IMG/VR virus record: IMGVR_UViG_3300005529_000108
Coordinates: 1 to 21,092 of that record
Source: a virus
DNA length: 21,092 bases
Strand: one strand, 5' to 3'
Below, one piece after another: positions 1-6,483 of this stretch. The translations under genes were made by a program, and so were the position numbers. A model generated the notes under the pieces. The model was not told the origin of the DNA and made no database searches. It saw only the letters and a program-made list of their open reading frames with translations. Position 1 is the first letter of the stretch. Every line of letters starts with the position of its first letter.

Positions 1-1266
1 GCGATCACCGAAGTCACCAACCATGCGCAGGTGCGCGCGTGGGTCAATGCGCAGGGCGTGGAGACCGCCAGTGTCGCGAAAGGTCGCGTGCAAGAGATGC
101 TGGAATCCGACCTATCACCAGAGGTTCGGCTGGTCCTCCAGACTCGGGCGGACGCCGGACGCAGCTCGGTGGCAAAACTTGATTCCATGCTCGCCGTCGC
201 TGGTGCGGACGATCGGCTGCGAGGCCTTTTGCTCTATCACGCTGCGTCGACCGGCCGGTGGGGCGGGCGTTTGGTTCAGCCCCACAATTTTCCGCGGGGC
301 GAATTTGAGAAGCCTGAACATGTAGAGGCGTTCATTCCAGATGTTCTCTCTGGGAACTATGATCGTATAGATCTAATCGCACACCCGATTGTGGTCGTGC
401 TATCTATGCTGCGCAGCATGCTCGTCGCCGCACCCGGCAAGACGTTAATAGCGGCGGACTTTAGTGCGATCGAAGCGCGCGTCGTCAACTGGCTCGCCGG
501 CCAGACGGATATCGTCGCGCTTTTCGCGGAGGGCAAGGACGTCTACAAATACAACGCGGCGCGGCTATATCGCGTGCCCGTCACCACGATCACGAAGAAG
601 CAGCGCCAAGGCGGCAAATTTCAGGAGCTCGGTTGTGGCTTCGGCATGGGGTGGAAGAAGGCGATTACGGCCGGCAAGACAATGTATGATATCGATCTTG
701 ACGAGCAGTCTAGTAAGGATCTCATCAACGCCTATCGCGAGACCCATGCGAACGTAGTGCAATTCTGGTATGCCGCTGAGGCGGCGTGTATTGCCGCCGT
801 GGAGAATCCGGGAGCGGTACAGGTCTTCGGAGCGCACAAGAATCTCAAGGCGATCGTCGCCGGGTCATATCTCTACATTGTGCTCCCGAGTGGACGGCCG
901 CTGTGCTTCGCCTCGCCGCGGGTGGTCGAAGCCGAAACGCCGTGGGGTGCAATCAAACCGCAGGTGGAATACAGCGGCGTTGATCCACTCTCGCGCAAAT
1001 GGGGGCGGTTGCGGCTGTATGGCGGGCTGATTGTCGAGAACATCGTTCAGGCCGTAGCGCGCGATCTCATGGCCGAGGGCATGTTCCGCGTTGAAGCGGC
1101 GGGCTATCCGGTGGTGCTTGATGTGCACGACGAAATCGTGTCGGAAGTGGACGAGGATTTCGGCTCGGTGGAGGAATACGAGAAGTTACTAAGTGAAGTG
1201 CCCGATTGGGCGCGCGGCTGTCCCGTGGCGGCCGAGGGATGGCGCGGTCAGAGATACAGGAAATGA
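1..1266 (+). CDS. Phage DNA polymerase, family A (3' part; 5' end outside window)
   Basis: This is the polymerase (palm/fingers) part of a family A DNA polymerase that would copy the phage genome. The reading frame is open to base 1, so the gene begins outside the window; the GTG at 31 is only the first possible start inside it. Motif A reads DFSAIEAR (bases 457-480) with its metal-binding Asp. A motif B-like segment with KKQRQGGKFQELG lies at 595-633. Motif C reads DVHDEIVSE (1120-1146) with the second catalytic Asp. These spacings match small phage polymerases of this family. Whether a 3'-5' exonuclease domain precedes it cannot be seen. The stop overlaps the next start (ATGA), and a primase-helicase follows, giving a replication operon. 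Family assignment is firm because all three motifs are present in order. Confidence 0.93.
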   Translation, partial: AITEVTNHAQVRAWVNAQGVETASVAKGRVQEMLESDLSPEVRLVLQTRADAGRSSVAKLDSMLAVAGADDRLRGLLLYHAASTGRWGGRLVQPHNFPRGEFEKPEHVEAFIPDVLSGNYDRIDLIAHPIVVVLSMLRSMLVAAPGKTLIAADFSAIEARVVNWLAGQTDIVALFAEGKDVYKYNAARLYRVPVTTITKKQRQGGKFQELGCGFGMGWKKAITAGKTMYDIDLDEQSSKDLINAYRETHANVVQFWYAAEAACIAAVENPGAVQVFGAHKNLKAIVAGSYLYIVLPSGRPLCFASPRVVEAETPWGAIKPQVEYSGVDPLSRKWGRLRLYGGLIVENIVQAVARDLMAEGMFRVEAAGYPVVLDVHDEIVSEVDEDFGSVEEYEKLLSEVPDWARGCPVAAEGWRGQRYRK

Positions 1267-1364
1267 TTTTTTGGATTTGGGGAATCCTAATTGTCGCGGT
1301 GTGGTTCGGTGTTTTTCTACTCATTGACCTAATCGATACACATGCCGAAGGAGACACGCTATGA
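1263..1364 (+). CDS. Small single-span membrane protein (33 aa), function unknown
   Basis: This tiny ORF fills the gap between the polymerase and the next gene, with an ATGA overlap at both ends (1263-1266 and 1361-1364). Its first 24 residues are almost entirely hydrophobic (MIFWIWGILIVAVWFG...), enough for one membrane span, followed by a short acidic tail (DLIDTHAEGDTL). A purine-rich ribosome site (CAGGA) precedes the ATG. The double overlap and hydrophobic composition argue that it is translated rather than chance, but I do not recognise a family. Small membrane peptides in early phage operons can modulate host membrane functions; that is inference only. Confidence 0.6.
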   Translation: MIFWIWGILIVAVWFGVFLLIDLIDTHAEGDTL

Positions 1365-1735
1365 CCCATCCCTTCGACACAATGTCTTACGCGAAACTGA
1401 AGCAAATCGCAAAGGCCGCAGCGGAAACCGTCGGCGTGCTCAAGACGGAGCACCAAGGTTCGCTACTCGTTAACCACATTCTCACAAAGCGCCTTGGCGG
1501 CGAGGTGCGCATTAGCCAGAAGGAGATGGCGGAGATTGGCGCCGCGCGGCTGCAGGTGATGTTCGATCGCGAGACTGAGGAGTTTGTCTTTGTCGCGCTC
1601 GAGCCTGAGGCGCTTGCTGAACTTACTCCGGAGGAACAGGAAGCGATTGAGATCATGGCTACACCAGGCCGGGCGCCGATGCCATTGCGAAAGACATTCG
1701 ACGCCGATGGCAATATCGTTGAGGTTCCTGCGTGA
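1361..1735 (+). CDS. Conserved-looking hypothetical protein (124 aa)
   Basis: I do not recognise this protein. It starts with ATG eight bases after a strong Shine-Dalgarno sequence (GAAGGAG, 1348-1354) and ends in a GTGA overlap with the primase-helicase gene. It looks soluble, with a helical Lys/Ala-rich first 40 residues, an alpha/beta middle (RLQVMFDRETEEFVFVALEP) and an acidic helix (AELTPEEQEAIEIM). No metal-binding or nucleotide-binding motif is visible. Sitting between polymerase and primase-helicase and coupled to the latter, it may be a replication accessory factor, but this is inferred from position only. Confidence 0.8.
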   Translation: MTHPFDTMSYAKLKQIAKAAAETVGVLKTEHQGSLLVNHILTKRLGGEVRISQKEMAEIGAARLQVMFDRETEEFVFVALEPEALAELTPEEQEAIEIMATPGRAPMPLRKTFDADGNIVEVPA

Positions 1736-4152
1736 CGGAGCGGCTGTTCGGTGAGATCCTGTATGACCGGGGTTATAGGGACCTCGTGTCCGTCATTCCG
1801 CCGGGCGCGCAGCTGACGCCGTCATCGAAGATCGCAACGGCGTCAATAGGCAAAGCGCCAGGCCGGCGTCTCGGTACTGGACTATGGGCCGGCTATGATT
1901 GGCGCAAATCGCAGCCGACGATTGAGGACGTACGGAATTGGGGAATCCAGGGCGCGAGCCTCGGCCTGCGCGCGGATCGTTTTCCCGGGGTGGATATAGA
2001 CTGCACGGATGCCGGACTTTGCAAAATCATCGAAGATTTTGCAATTCGTAAACTTGGCCCGGCGCCGAAGCGCGTCGGCCGAGCGCCTAAGGCGCTTCTG
2101 ATGTATCGCACCGACGAGCCATTTAGCCGCATGCGCCTCTGGATCACGATTCAGGGAACCGCCCATATGGTCGAAGTGCTCGGCATGGGACAGCAATACC
2201 TAGTCCATGGCGTACACCCTGCCACGGCACGGCCGTATGAATGGACTTGGCCAGTGTACGGTCTTCTTGGTAACGAGATCGCAACGGGAACCGTTGGCTT
2301 TCCGCCTCCCGAGGTGCTTACGCCGATCACCCGGGACCAGGCGGACATGTTCCTCGTCGAACTCGCCGACCTGCTGGGCGACTTCGGCGTTGTCGAGCGA
2401 GAAGGCGACGGGCGTATCGTGCAGCGTGCCGCCGTTGTGGATCAAACGGGGCTCGTCGCGCCCGATATCACCACGTTGCGCGCTGCCGTCGCGGCTATCC
2501 CGAACCTTGACACGGTATTTTCGAGCCGCGAGGACTACATCAAGTTCGGGTACGCCATACGCGCCGCATGTGGCGATGAGCACGAAGAGGGTTTCGCGAT
2601 CTTCGCCGACTGGGCGGCGCGCTGGGACGGCGGCGTCAATGCCCCCGATACGGTGCGCCAGGACTGGCGCCGGATGCGGGCGCCGTTCGCGGTCGGCTGG
2701 AACTGGATCGCGGAGCATGCCCGCCGATTCGGGTACGAGACCGCGTCGCTCGATTTCGAGGTGGCGGATGACGGCGCGGCGCCGATCCGCAGTGAAGCGA
2801 TCGACGCACCTTTGTACAGTGATCAGTGGCTTGCGAAGGCGGTCGTCGCGGCGCGCCGCGGGGAACTCCGCTATGTGCCGCAGACAGGCCGGTTCCTCGT
2901 CTGGCATAAGGGTCGTTGGGCTGTCGATGCGGAGTTGCTCGGTGAAGATATCGTCAAGCAGGAATTGCGTGCGATCGGAGGGGCGTTATACCAGCGCGCC
3001 GGAGGGTCCGCAGCGGAGAAGAAAGCAATAGAAGGCCAGGCGAAGGATATCTGCTCGGCGTATCGGGCCAGTGCGGTCGCAACGCTAGTCAAGAGCGAGC
3101 GCGAGATCGCGATCGGGATCGATCAGCTCGATCGTGATCCGTGGGTTCTCAATACTCCGGACGGTATCGTTAACCTAAAATCCGGCGTGCTTGGACCGGC
3201 GGACCCCGATGCCCTCTGTTCGCGTTGCACTATCGTGCGCCCGCTCACCGAGCAGCCGGTGCTCTGGCTGCGCTTTCTGCACGAGGCGACGGGAGGCGAT
3301 GAGGCGTTGATCGGCTACCTCTGGCGCCTGTGTGGCTATGCGCTCACCGGTTCGACACGGGAACAGCAGCTAACATTTATCCACGGGAAAGGCGGCAACG
3401 GCAAAGGCGTCTTCCTTCACACGGTGGCGGCGATCCTCGGCGATTACGCTCGCAATGCCTCCATGGAGGCGTTCACGGCATCAAATAACGAACGCCACTC
3501 GACAGAGATCGCCATGCTGGCTGGCGCGCGCTTGGTGACGGCCAGTGAGACGCAGGCGGGCAAGCGCTGGGATGAAGCGAAGGTCAAGGGGCTCACCGGG
3601 GGAGATCCCGTAACTGCACGCTTCATGCGGCAGGACAATTTTACCTTCATGCCGCAGTTCAAACTGATCTTCATCGGCAACCACCGGCCGGAGATCCGGG
3701 ACGTGGACGCTGCCATGCGCCGACGCATGCACCTCGTGCCGTTCACGAACGAGCCGGCGCACAAGGATCTCGAGTTGACGCAGAAGCTCGTCGCGGAATA
3801 CCCGGCCATTCTTGCGTGGATGATTCGGGGTTGCCTGGAGTGGCAGCAGCATGGGCTCAATCCACCGGCGAGCGTGCGCGCGGCGACCGAGGAGTACTTT
3901 AGTGAAGAGGACGCCGTAGGTCGTTGGTTATCGGAGACGTGCGAACAGACTGATCACACCGAGCTGTCGCAAGATCTCTTCCTGTCGTGGAAGCAGTGGG
4001 CAAACGCGTCAGGCGAATACGTCGGCACCCTCAAGCGACTATCGTCGGCGCTCAGTGCACGCAAGGTAGAACGTTGGCGCGATCCCGCGACGGGGCGAAT
4101 GGGCTTCCGCGGGTTGAGGATTAAGGACCGGCAGGGCTTTGGAGTCGTATGA
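1732..4152 (+). CDS. Primase-helicase: PrimPol-like N-terminus plus D5/P4-type SF3 helicase
   Basis: This 806-residue protein probably primes and unwinds DNA at the phage replication fork. The N-terminal 230 residues look like an archaeo-eukaryotic primase (PrimPol-like) domain: VDID at residues 87-90 carries the acidic pair, and VEVLGMGQQYLVHGVHP supplies the downstream conserved His region. Residues around 245-340 resemble the PriCT-2 linker (IPNLDTVFSSREDYIKFGYA). The C-terminal half is a D5-type superfamily 3 helicase. Its Walker A is GKGGNGKG (552-559), followed by the ASETQAG region and the TGGDPVTARFM segment. The motif C Asn is N650 (FIGNHRPEI) and arginines 663-665 provide the arginine-finger region. 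The start is GTG at 1732, overlapping the previous stop (GTGA). The length is normal for fused phage/plasmid primases. It is coupled to the next gene by ATGA. Confidence 0.93.
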   Translation: MTERLFGEILYDRGYRDLVSVIPPGAQLTPSSKIATASIGKAPGRRLGTGLWAGYDWRKSQPTIEDVRNWGIQGASLGLRADRFPGVDIDCTDAGLCKIIEDFAIRKLGPAPKRVGRAPKALLMYRTDEPFSRMRLWITIQGTAHMVEVLGMGQQYLVHGVHPATARPYEWTWPVYGLLGNEIATGTVGFPPPEVLTPITRDQADMFLVELADLLGDFGVVEREGDGRIVQRAAVVDQTGLVAPDITTLRAAVAAIPNLDTVFSSREDYIKFGYAIRAACGDEHEEGFAIFADWAARWDGGVNAPDTVRQDWRRMRAPFAVGWNWIAEHARRFGYETASLDFEVADDGAAPIRSEAIDAPLYSDQWLAKAVVAARRGELRYVPQTGRFLVWHKGRWAVDAELLGEDIVKQELRAIGGALYQRAGGSAAEKKAIEGQAKDICSAYRASAVATLVKSEREIAIGIDQLDRDPWVLNTPDGIVNLKSGVLGPADPDALCSRCTIVRPLTEQPVLWLRFLHEATGGDEALIGYLWRLCGYALTGSTREQQLTFIHGKGGNGKGVFLHTVAAILGDYARNASMEAFTASNNERHSTEIAMLAGARLVTASETQAGKRWDEAKVKGLTGGDPVTARFMRQDNFTFMPQFKLIFIGNHRPEIRDVDAAMRRRMHLVPFTNEPAHKDLELTQKLVAEYPAILAWMIRGCLEWQQHGLNPPASVRAATEEYFSEEDAVGRWLSETCEQTDHTELSQDLFLSWKQWANASGEYVGTLKRLSSALSARKVERWRDPATGRMGFRGLRIKDRQGFGVV

Positions 4153-4610
4153 TGGGAGTGTCTCAACAATTCATCGAAGCGAGTGGCGCAGTAAAGGATT
4201 GTACTTGCTCCCGTTGTAACACGAAGCGGTTCAAACACGCTCCGTTACGCCAGGAATCGAAAAGTGAGAGCGTAGGGCTGCGCACCATTCTACACGAAGC
4301 GCTCGATATTACGGGCACCGGAGGTGAGCGAAACGACAGTTACGACCACCCGCACCCGAACTTTTCCAAGATCGCAGCCGTGTGGACGACGCTCCTTTCG
4401 GCCAAGCTACGGGAGGGGGCGCAGATCACGCCGGAAGAAGTCGCGAATCTGATGATCGGCATGAAGCTCGTGCGTCAGGCGCACAAGCACAAACGAGACA
4501 ACCTCGTCGACATCGCGGGCTACGCGCGCTGCATTGAGCGCCTTGATGAATGGGGGGTGGGGGGACTCGGTAGTATTACGGAAGTCGACAAGAACGGGAA
4601 GCCCATCTAA
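4149..4610 (+). CDS. DUF6378-type (MazG-like helical) phage protein
   Basis: Residues about 45-140 match the pattern I know for DUF6378 phage proteins: a glu-rich first helix, an RNDSYDHPHPNF-like stretch, then ITPEEVANLMIGMKLVRQAHKHKRDNLVDIAGYA. The family is helical and resembles MazG-type nucleotide pyrophosphohydrolases, so a role in nucleotide pool cleaning is plausible but not proven. Clear metal-binding EExxE motifs are not obvious here. The extra N-terminal 40 residues include CTCSRC, a possible small zinc site. GGAG lies about 6 bases before the ATGATG start, and the start overlaps the helicase stop. Confidence 0.82.
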   Translation: MMGVSQQFIEASGAVKDCTCSRCNTKRFKHAPLRQESKSESVGLRTILHEALDITGTGGERNDSYDHPHPNFSKIAAVWTTLLSAKLREGAQITPEEVANLMIGMKLVRQAHKHKRDNLVDIAGYARCIERLDEWGVGGLGSITEVDKNGKPI

Positions 4611-4739
4611 ATGGGTAAGGGATCAGGGCGCCGCCCGCCAGCGGTGCCGGAGGACAAAATACAGGCAGAATGGGACCGTATATTCCCGCCGAAGCCGAAA
4701 CCAGAGGCTCAACCAACTAATAGTACACCAGTGCACTAA
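4611..4739 (+). CDS. Small conserved phage protein (42 aa, MGKGSGRRP type)
   Basis: The ATG follows directly after the previous TAA (TAAATG). The peptide begins MGKGSGRRPPAVPEDK and contains EWDRIFPPK, a pattern seen in small proteins of many proteobacterial phages (GKGSGRRP...W-DRIF). It is basic at the N-terminus and Pro-rich at the C-terminus, with no membrane span. Its function is unknown. My recognition of the family is from memory of the motif, not from a search. Confidence 0.7.
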   Translation: MGKGSGRRPPAVPEDKIQAEWDRIFPPKPKPEAQPTNSTPVH

Positions 4740-4768
4740 TATAACCGCGCGCTAGTACAGTAGCACGT

Positions 4769-4813
4769 GTGCCCCGCCACAAACTCGGTGTTGACAGAGT
4801 TGTGGCGGGGCAC
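4769..4813 (+). terminator. Strong hairpin after the replication genes
   Basis: Bases 4769-4786 and 4797-4813 form a GC-rich stem of 17 pairs with a single bulged A on the left arm and a 10-base loop. It lies 29 bases after the last replication-operon stop. No T-tract follows, so it is not a textbook intrinsic terminator. It could slow polymerase, protect 3' ends, or be an RNase III site. The loop also holds the -35 box of the promoter listed next. Confidence 0.6.
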
Positions 4814-4819
4814 TATTGT
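4791..4819 (+). promoter_or_regulatory. Sigma70-type promoter inside the hairpin
   Basis: TTGACA (4791-4796, full consensus) is separated by exactly 17 bases from TATTGT (4814-4819, 4 of 6 consensus). The spacer is precisely the right arm of the 4769-4813 hairpin. The expected start site, about 6 bases after the -10 box, coincides with the ATG at 4825, which has no ribosome binding site. This predicts a leaderless or nearly leaderless message. Confidence 0.62.
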
Positions 4820-4824
4820 TACCC

Positions 4825-4977
4825 ATGCCGCCCGAGATGCTGAACCAGATCCGGCAATCGACCAACGAGTTTGTCAGAACACTCGCGACTGAGCATAAGG
4901 CCGGCGAGCATGAGGACAAGCACTATGCCTGTTGCCCACACTGTTCGGCGCGCTCTGCGCGCAAGGCGGATGTATGA
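4825..4977 (+). CDS. Small hypothetical protein with CCPHC cluster (50 aa)
   Basis: This 50-residue ORF opens right after the 4791-4819 promoter and has no Shine-Dalgarno sequence. An in-frame ATG at 4837 is an alternative start but is no better served. The first 35 residues look helical and charged; a CCPHC cluster near the C-terminus could bind a metal, although only one half of a zinc ribbon is present. The end overlaps the next start (ATGA at 4974). Function unknown; as the first gene after an early-type promoter it could be a regulator. Confidence 0.6.
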   Translation: MPPEMLNQIRQSTNEFVRTLATEHKAGEHEDKHYACCPHCSARSARKADV

Positions 4978-5057
4978 TGCGTGCGATCACGGTGGTTTTA
5001 GAAGTGGTGGCTTTTGCGGCCGCAATTATTCTCTTCAAGATAGGCGAGGCACAGTGA
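4974..5057 (+). CDS. Tiny single-span membrane protein (27 aa)
   Basis: It starts at ATGATG (4974 or 4977), overlapping the previous stop, and ends in a GTGA overlap with the following small gene. The peptide MMRAITVVLEVVAFAAAIIL... is one hydrophobic helix ending in FKIGEAQ. The overlaps on both sides support translation. It resembles the 33-residue membrane peptide at 1263-1364 in size and design, not in sequence. Function unknown. Confidence 0.5.
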   Translation: MMRAITVVLEVVAFAAAIILFKIGEAQ

Positions 5058-5176
5058 CCATGGCCCGCGTCGTTCTTCCGAGCGGTACGAGCGTATGGTT
5101 CGCTACGCGCGAGCGCGCCGAGAAGTTCCTGGCCCAGTTTCCGGAAGTGGTACGCGCGGCGGCGCGTATTGAATGA
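5054..5176 (+). CDS. Small hypothetical protein (38-40 aa)
   Basis: It starts at GTG 5054 (overlapping the previous TGA) or at ATG 5060. The latter gives MARVVLPSGTSVWFATRERA followed by EKFLAQFPEVVRAAARIE. It reads as two short beta-strands and an amphipathic helix, with no known motif. The open frame extends further upstream, but that part would overlap two better-supported small genes. It ends in an ATGA overlap with the next gene. Confidence 0.55.
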   Translation: MTMARVVLPSGTSVWFATRERAEKFLAQFPEVVRAAARIE

Positions 5177-5370
5177 GCGAAGGGCCGTCCACACGCGAAC
5201 GACAGCTCCTTAAAGCTGGCTCGCAAGTGTGGTGTGCGCGACAGGGCGGACTGCGTGTCGTGGCAGTGGAGCCCGAACTCTACGCGCGCACGTTAGAATT
5301 GCGCCCGAAAGGTGCCTTCCCTACGTCACTGCCGTGGGTTGAGGTGACCGTATTGGAAGGCTGGCTGTGA
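5173..5370 (+). CDS. Hypothetical protein (65 aa)
   Basis: The ATG at 5173 overlaps the previous stop (ATGA). The 65-residue product starts with a charged helix (MSEGPSTRERQLLKAG) and continues as several short strands (SQVWCARQGGLRVVAVEP; LPWVEVTVLEGWL), like a small beta-barrel or SH3-type fold. I do not recognise a family. It is part of the run of tiny coupled early genes between 4825 and 5566. Confidence 0.6.
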   Translation: MSEGPSTRERQLLKAGSQVWCARQGGLRVVAVEPELYARTLELRPKGAFPTSLPWVEVTVLEGWL

Positions 5371-5416
5371 CGAGCGGCTAGTACGGATCGTCATTCATCA
5401 ACTGGAGATAATCCAC

Positions 5417-5566
5417 ATGTCGAGTGCAGAACAGCAGCGACGCGAGAAAATACTCACGAAGGCGAAATCTGACCCGGCCTGGCGCCACCTCACCGCAGAT
5501 GCGCAGCGCCGCCTCGAGGACGCGATCATGAACGATCGCTTTCCGTCGCTCGCCCCACTGGCCTAA
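5417..5566 (+). CDS. Small hypothetical helical protein (49 aa)
   Basis: The ATG is preceded at 9 bases by GGAG (5404-5407), so this gene has its own ribosome site rather than an overlap. The peptide (MSSAEQQRREKILTKAKSDP...) is almost fully helical, basic and Arg/Gln-rich, and could bind nucleic acid; no helix-turn-helix is convincingly visible. It is the last plus-strand gene before the convergent hairpin, ending two bases before the hairpin begins at 5568. Confidence 0.55.
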   Translation: MSSAEQQRREKILTKAKSDPAWRHLTADAQRRLEDAIMNDRFPSLAPLA

Positions 5567-5567
5567 T

Positions 5568-5614
5568 GTAGCATATAGCTTACCTTAGACGCGCTAAGGT
5601 AAGCTATATGCTAC
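5568..5614. terminator. Perfect 21-bp inverted repeat between convergent operons
   Basis: Bases 5568-5588 and 5594-5614 are perfectly complementary over 21 bp around a 5-base loop (ACGCG). It lies exactly between the last plus-strand gene (stop 5564-5566) and the last minus-strand gene, whose TAG stop (5611-5613) is inside the right arm. Position and symmetry fit a bidirectional terminator. There is no T-tract on either side, so termination may instead involve Rho or RNase III processing. Confidence 0.75.
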
Positions 5615-6318
5615 CGTAACCGCGATAGATCGATCGACGCGATACGGCCGTCGCCGCGGTCGCCTATGAGGGTCTGGGCGCCGGGGTGTTGTTTTGCCAG
5701 CCAGGACGCGATCTGTTGCATGCCCTTCCGGCCGATCGTGTTGGCGTCCGTCGGAGCCGTCGCGTAGTTGGTCCGCACGGGGCCGACGTTGTTCATGCGC
5801 AGCGTCTTTCCTCCATCCTCGGCGGCGAGTACGAGCTCGTTGGGCGCACCGGTGGTGGGGTGGGTGAACTCGTATCGCGGCGCGAGCGTCGGGTGATCCG
5901 ATCCCGCCTCGTGAATCCCAAATGGAGCGAGATCTCGCTCGGCGTCGCCGAGGAGCCCCTCGGATTCAGGGACGCCGATCGCACCGAGCGCCGTGAGTGC
6001 AGCCATGCCCGGCCGGCCGGCATTTACGGCGTCGGAAGCCTGCTTCCCCGCCTGGAGGGCGCTCACGGGCGGCAGGAAGCCCAGCACCCGCCCCAGTTTG
6101 CTGCTGGGGTCCATAACCTGCTGCCAGAATGCGGGTAGACCCTGCGGCGCTGTGGGGACGCTCGCGCGCGGCAGAGCGTCGAATCGGCCTGGCGCCATTG
6201 TTGACGGCCCGATCGTCGGCTGCGGCAACCCTTGGGGAATAGGGGTCGCGGTAGCATCGGACTGCACGGGCGCCGAACCGCCGCCGGTGCCATTTACGTA
6301 ATCGGTGATCCAGCTCAC
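5611..6318 (-). CDS. Putative virion/ejection-cluster protein (235 aa)
   Basis: This is the last late gene. It starts at GTG 6318, immediately after an in-frame TGA, so no longer version exists. The N-terminus (MSWITDYVNGTGGG) loosely resembles the MGFFDEMNG motif of its neighbours. A Pro/Gln/Thr-rich low-complexity linker runs to about residue 60, a hydrophobic Ala/Gly stretch follows (about 70-115), and then a compact C-terminal domain. That domain has strands and a helix (NTIGRKGMQQIASWLAKQHP) ending in TLIGDRGDGR, loosely like a GNAT acetyltransferase core; I hold this weakly. Context puts it with ejection proteins. No homologue is recognised with certainty. Confidence 0.75.
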   Translation of the reverse strand: MSWITDYVNGTGGGSAPVQSDATATPIPQGLPQPTIGPSTMAPGRFDALPRASVPTAPQGLPAFWQQVMDPSSKLGRVLGFLPPVSALQAGKQASDAVNAGRPGMAALTALGAIGVPESEGLLGDAERDLAPFGIHEAGSDHPTLAPRYEFTHPTTGAPNELVLAAEDGGKTLRMNNVGPVRTNYATAPTDANTIGRKGMQQIASWLAKQHPGAQTLIGDRGDGRIASIDLSRLR

Positions 6319-6419
6319 TCAATGCGTGTCGGGTAACTCCTGTTCATGGCGTTGAGGTGGACGTATCGTTCACCTATGCTGATTCTCGAGATTGCTGCGG
6401 GCATCGTTCTAGCCGTCAT
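6315..6419 (-). CDS. Possible small ORF coupled to the last late gene (34 aa)
   Basis: A minus-strand ORF from ATG 6419 ends in a GTGA overlap with the 235-aa gene start, the same junction style used elsewhere in the operon. A shorter version starts at ATG 6347. The peptide (MTARTMPAAISRISIGERY...) has no recognisable features and no ribosome site. It competes with an opposite-strand ORF at 6346-6483; probably only one is real, and either could be chance. Confidence 0.25.
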   Translation of the reverse strand: MTARTMPAAISRISIGERYVHLNAMNRSYPTRIE

Positions 6420-6483
6420 CGTATTGCGCGTGCTAGCGTCGCTGCTCTTCTGGCACCGCTATCGCAACGGCGAACCACTGTAG
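6346..6483 (+). CDS. Possible opposite-strand membrane peptide (35-45 aa)
   Basis: A plus-strand ORF sits in a 140-base break of the minus-strand late operon and overlaps the 3' end of the 174-aa gene. Starts are ATG 6346 (45 aa, basic N-terminus MALRWTYRSP) or ATG 6376 (35 aa). Both give a strong single membrane helix (MLILEIAAGIVLAVIVLRVL) followed by HRYRNGEPL. No good ribosome site is seen; weak boxes TTGAGG (6352) and TATGCT (6375) with 17-base spacing are not convincing. It is reported because the hydrophobic pattern resembles the other tiny membrane proteins of this phage. Confidence 0.35.
   Translation: MALRWTYRSPMLILEIAAGIVLAVIVLRVLASLLFWHRYRNGEPL

Noticed and set aside
2207-3031. 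Plus-strand 274-codon frame and the minus-strand 235-codon frame (2200-2907) inside the primase-helicase
   Set aside because: Both are Arg/Ser- or Arg/Asp-rich shadows of the primase-helicase, whose domain motifs are clear in the other frame.
4740-4770. Short palindromic-looking bits (GTGCAC, GCTAGTAC) before the hairpin, with GCTAGTAC recurring near 5378
   Set aside because: Eight-base matches are too short to call a repeat or attachment site; no integrase is seen in the window.
6352-6380. Weak plus-strand promoter TTGAGG-17-TATGCT before the membrane-peptide ORF
   Set aside because: Only 4 of 6 matches in each box, a level expected by chance; mentioned but not listed as a feature.
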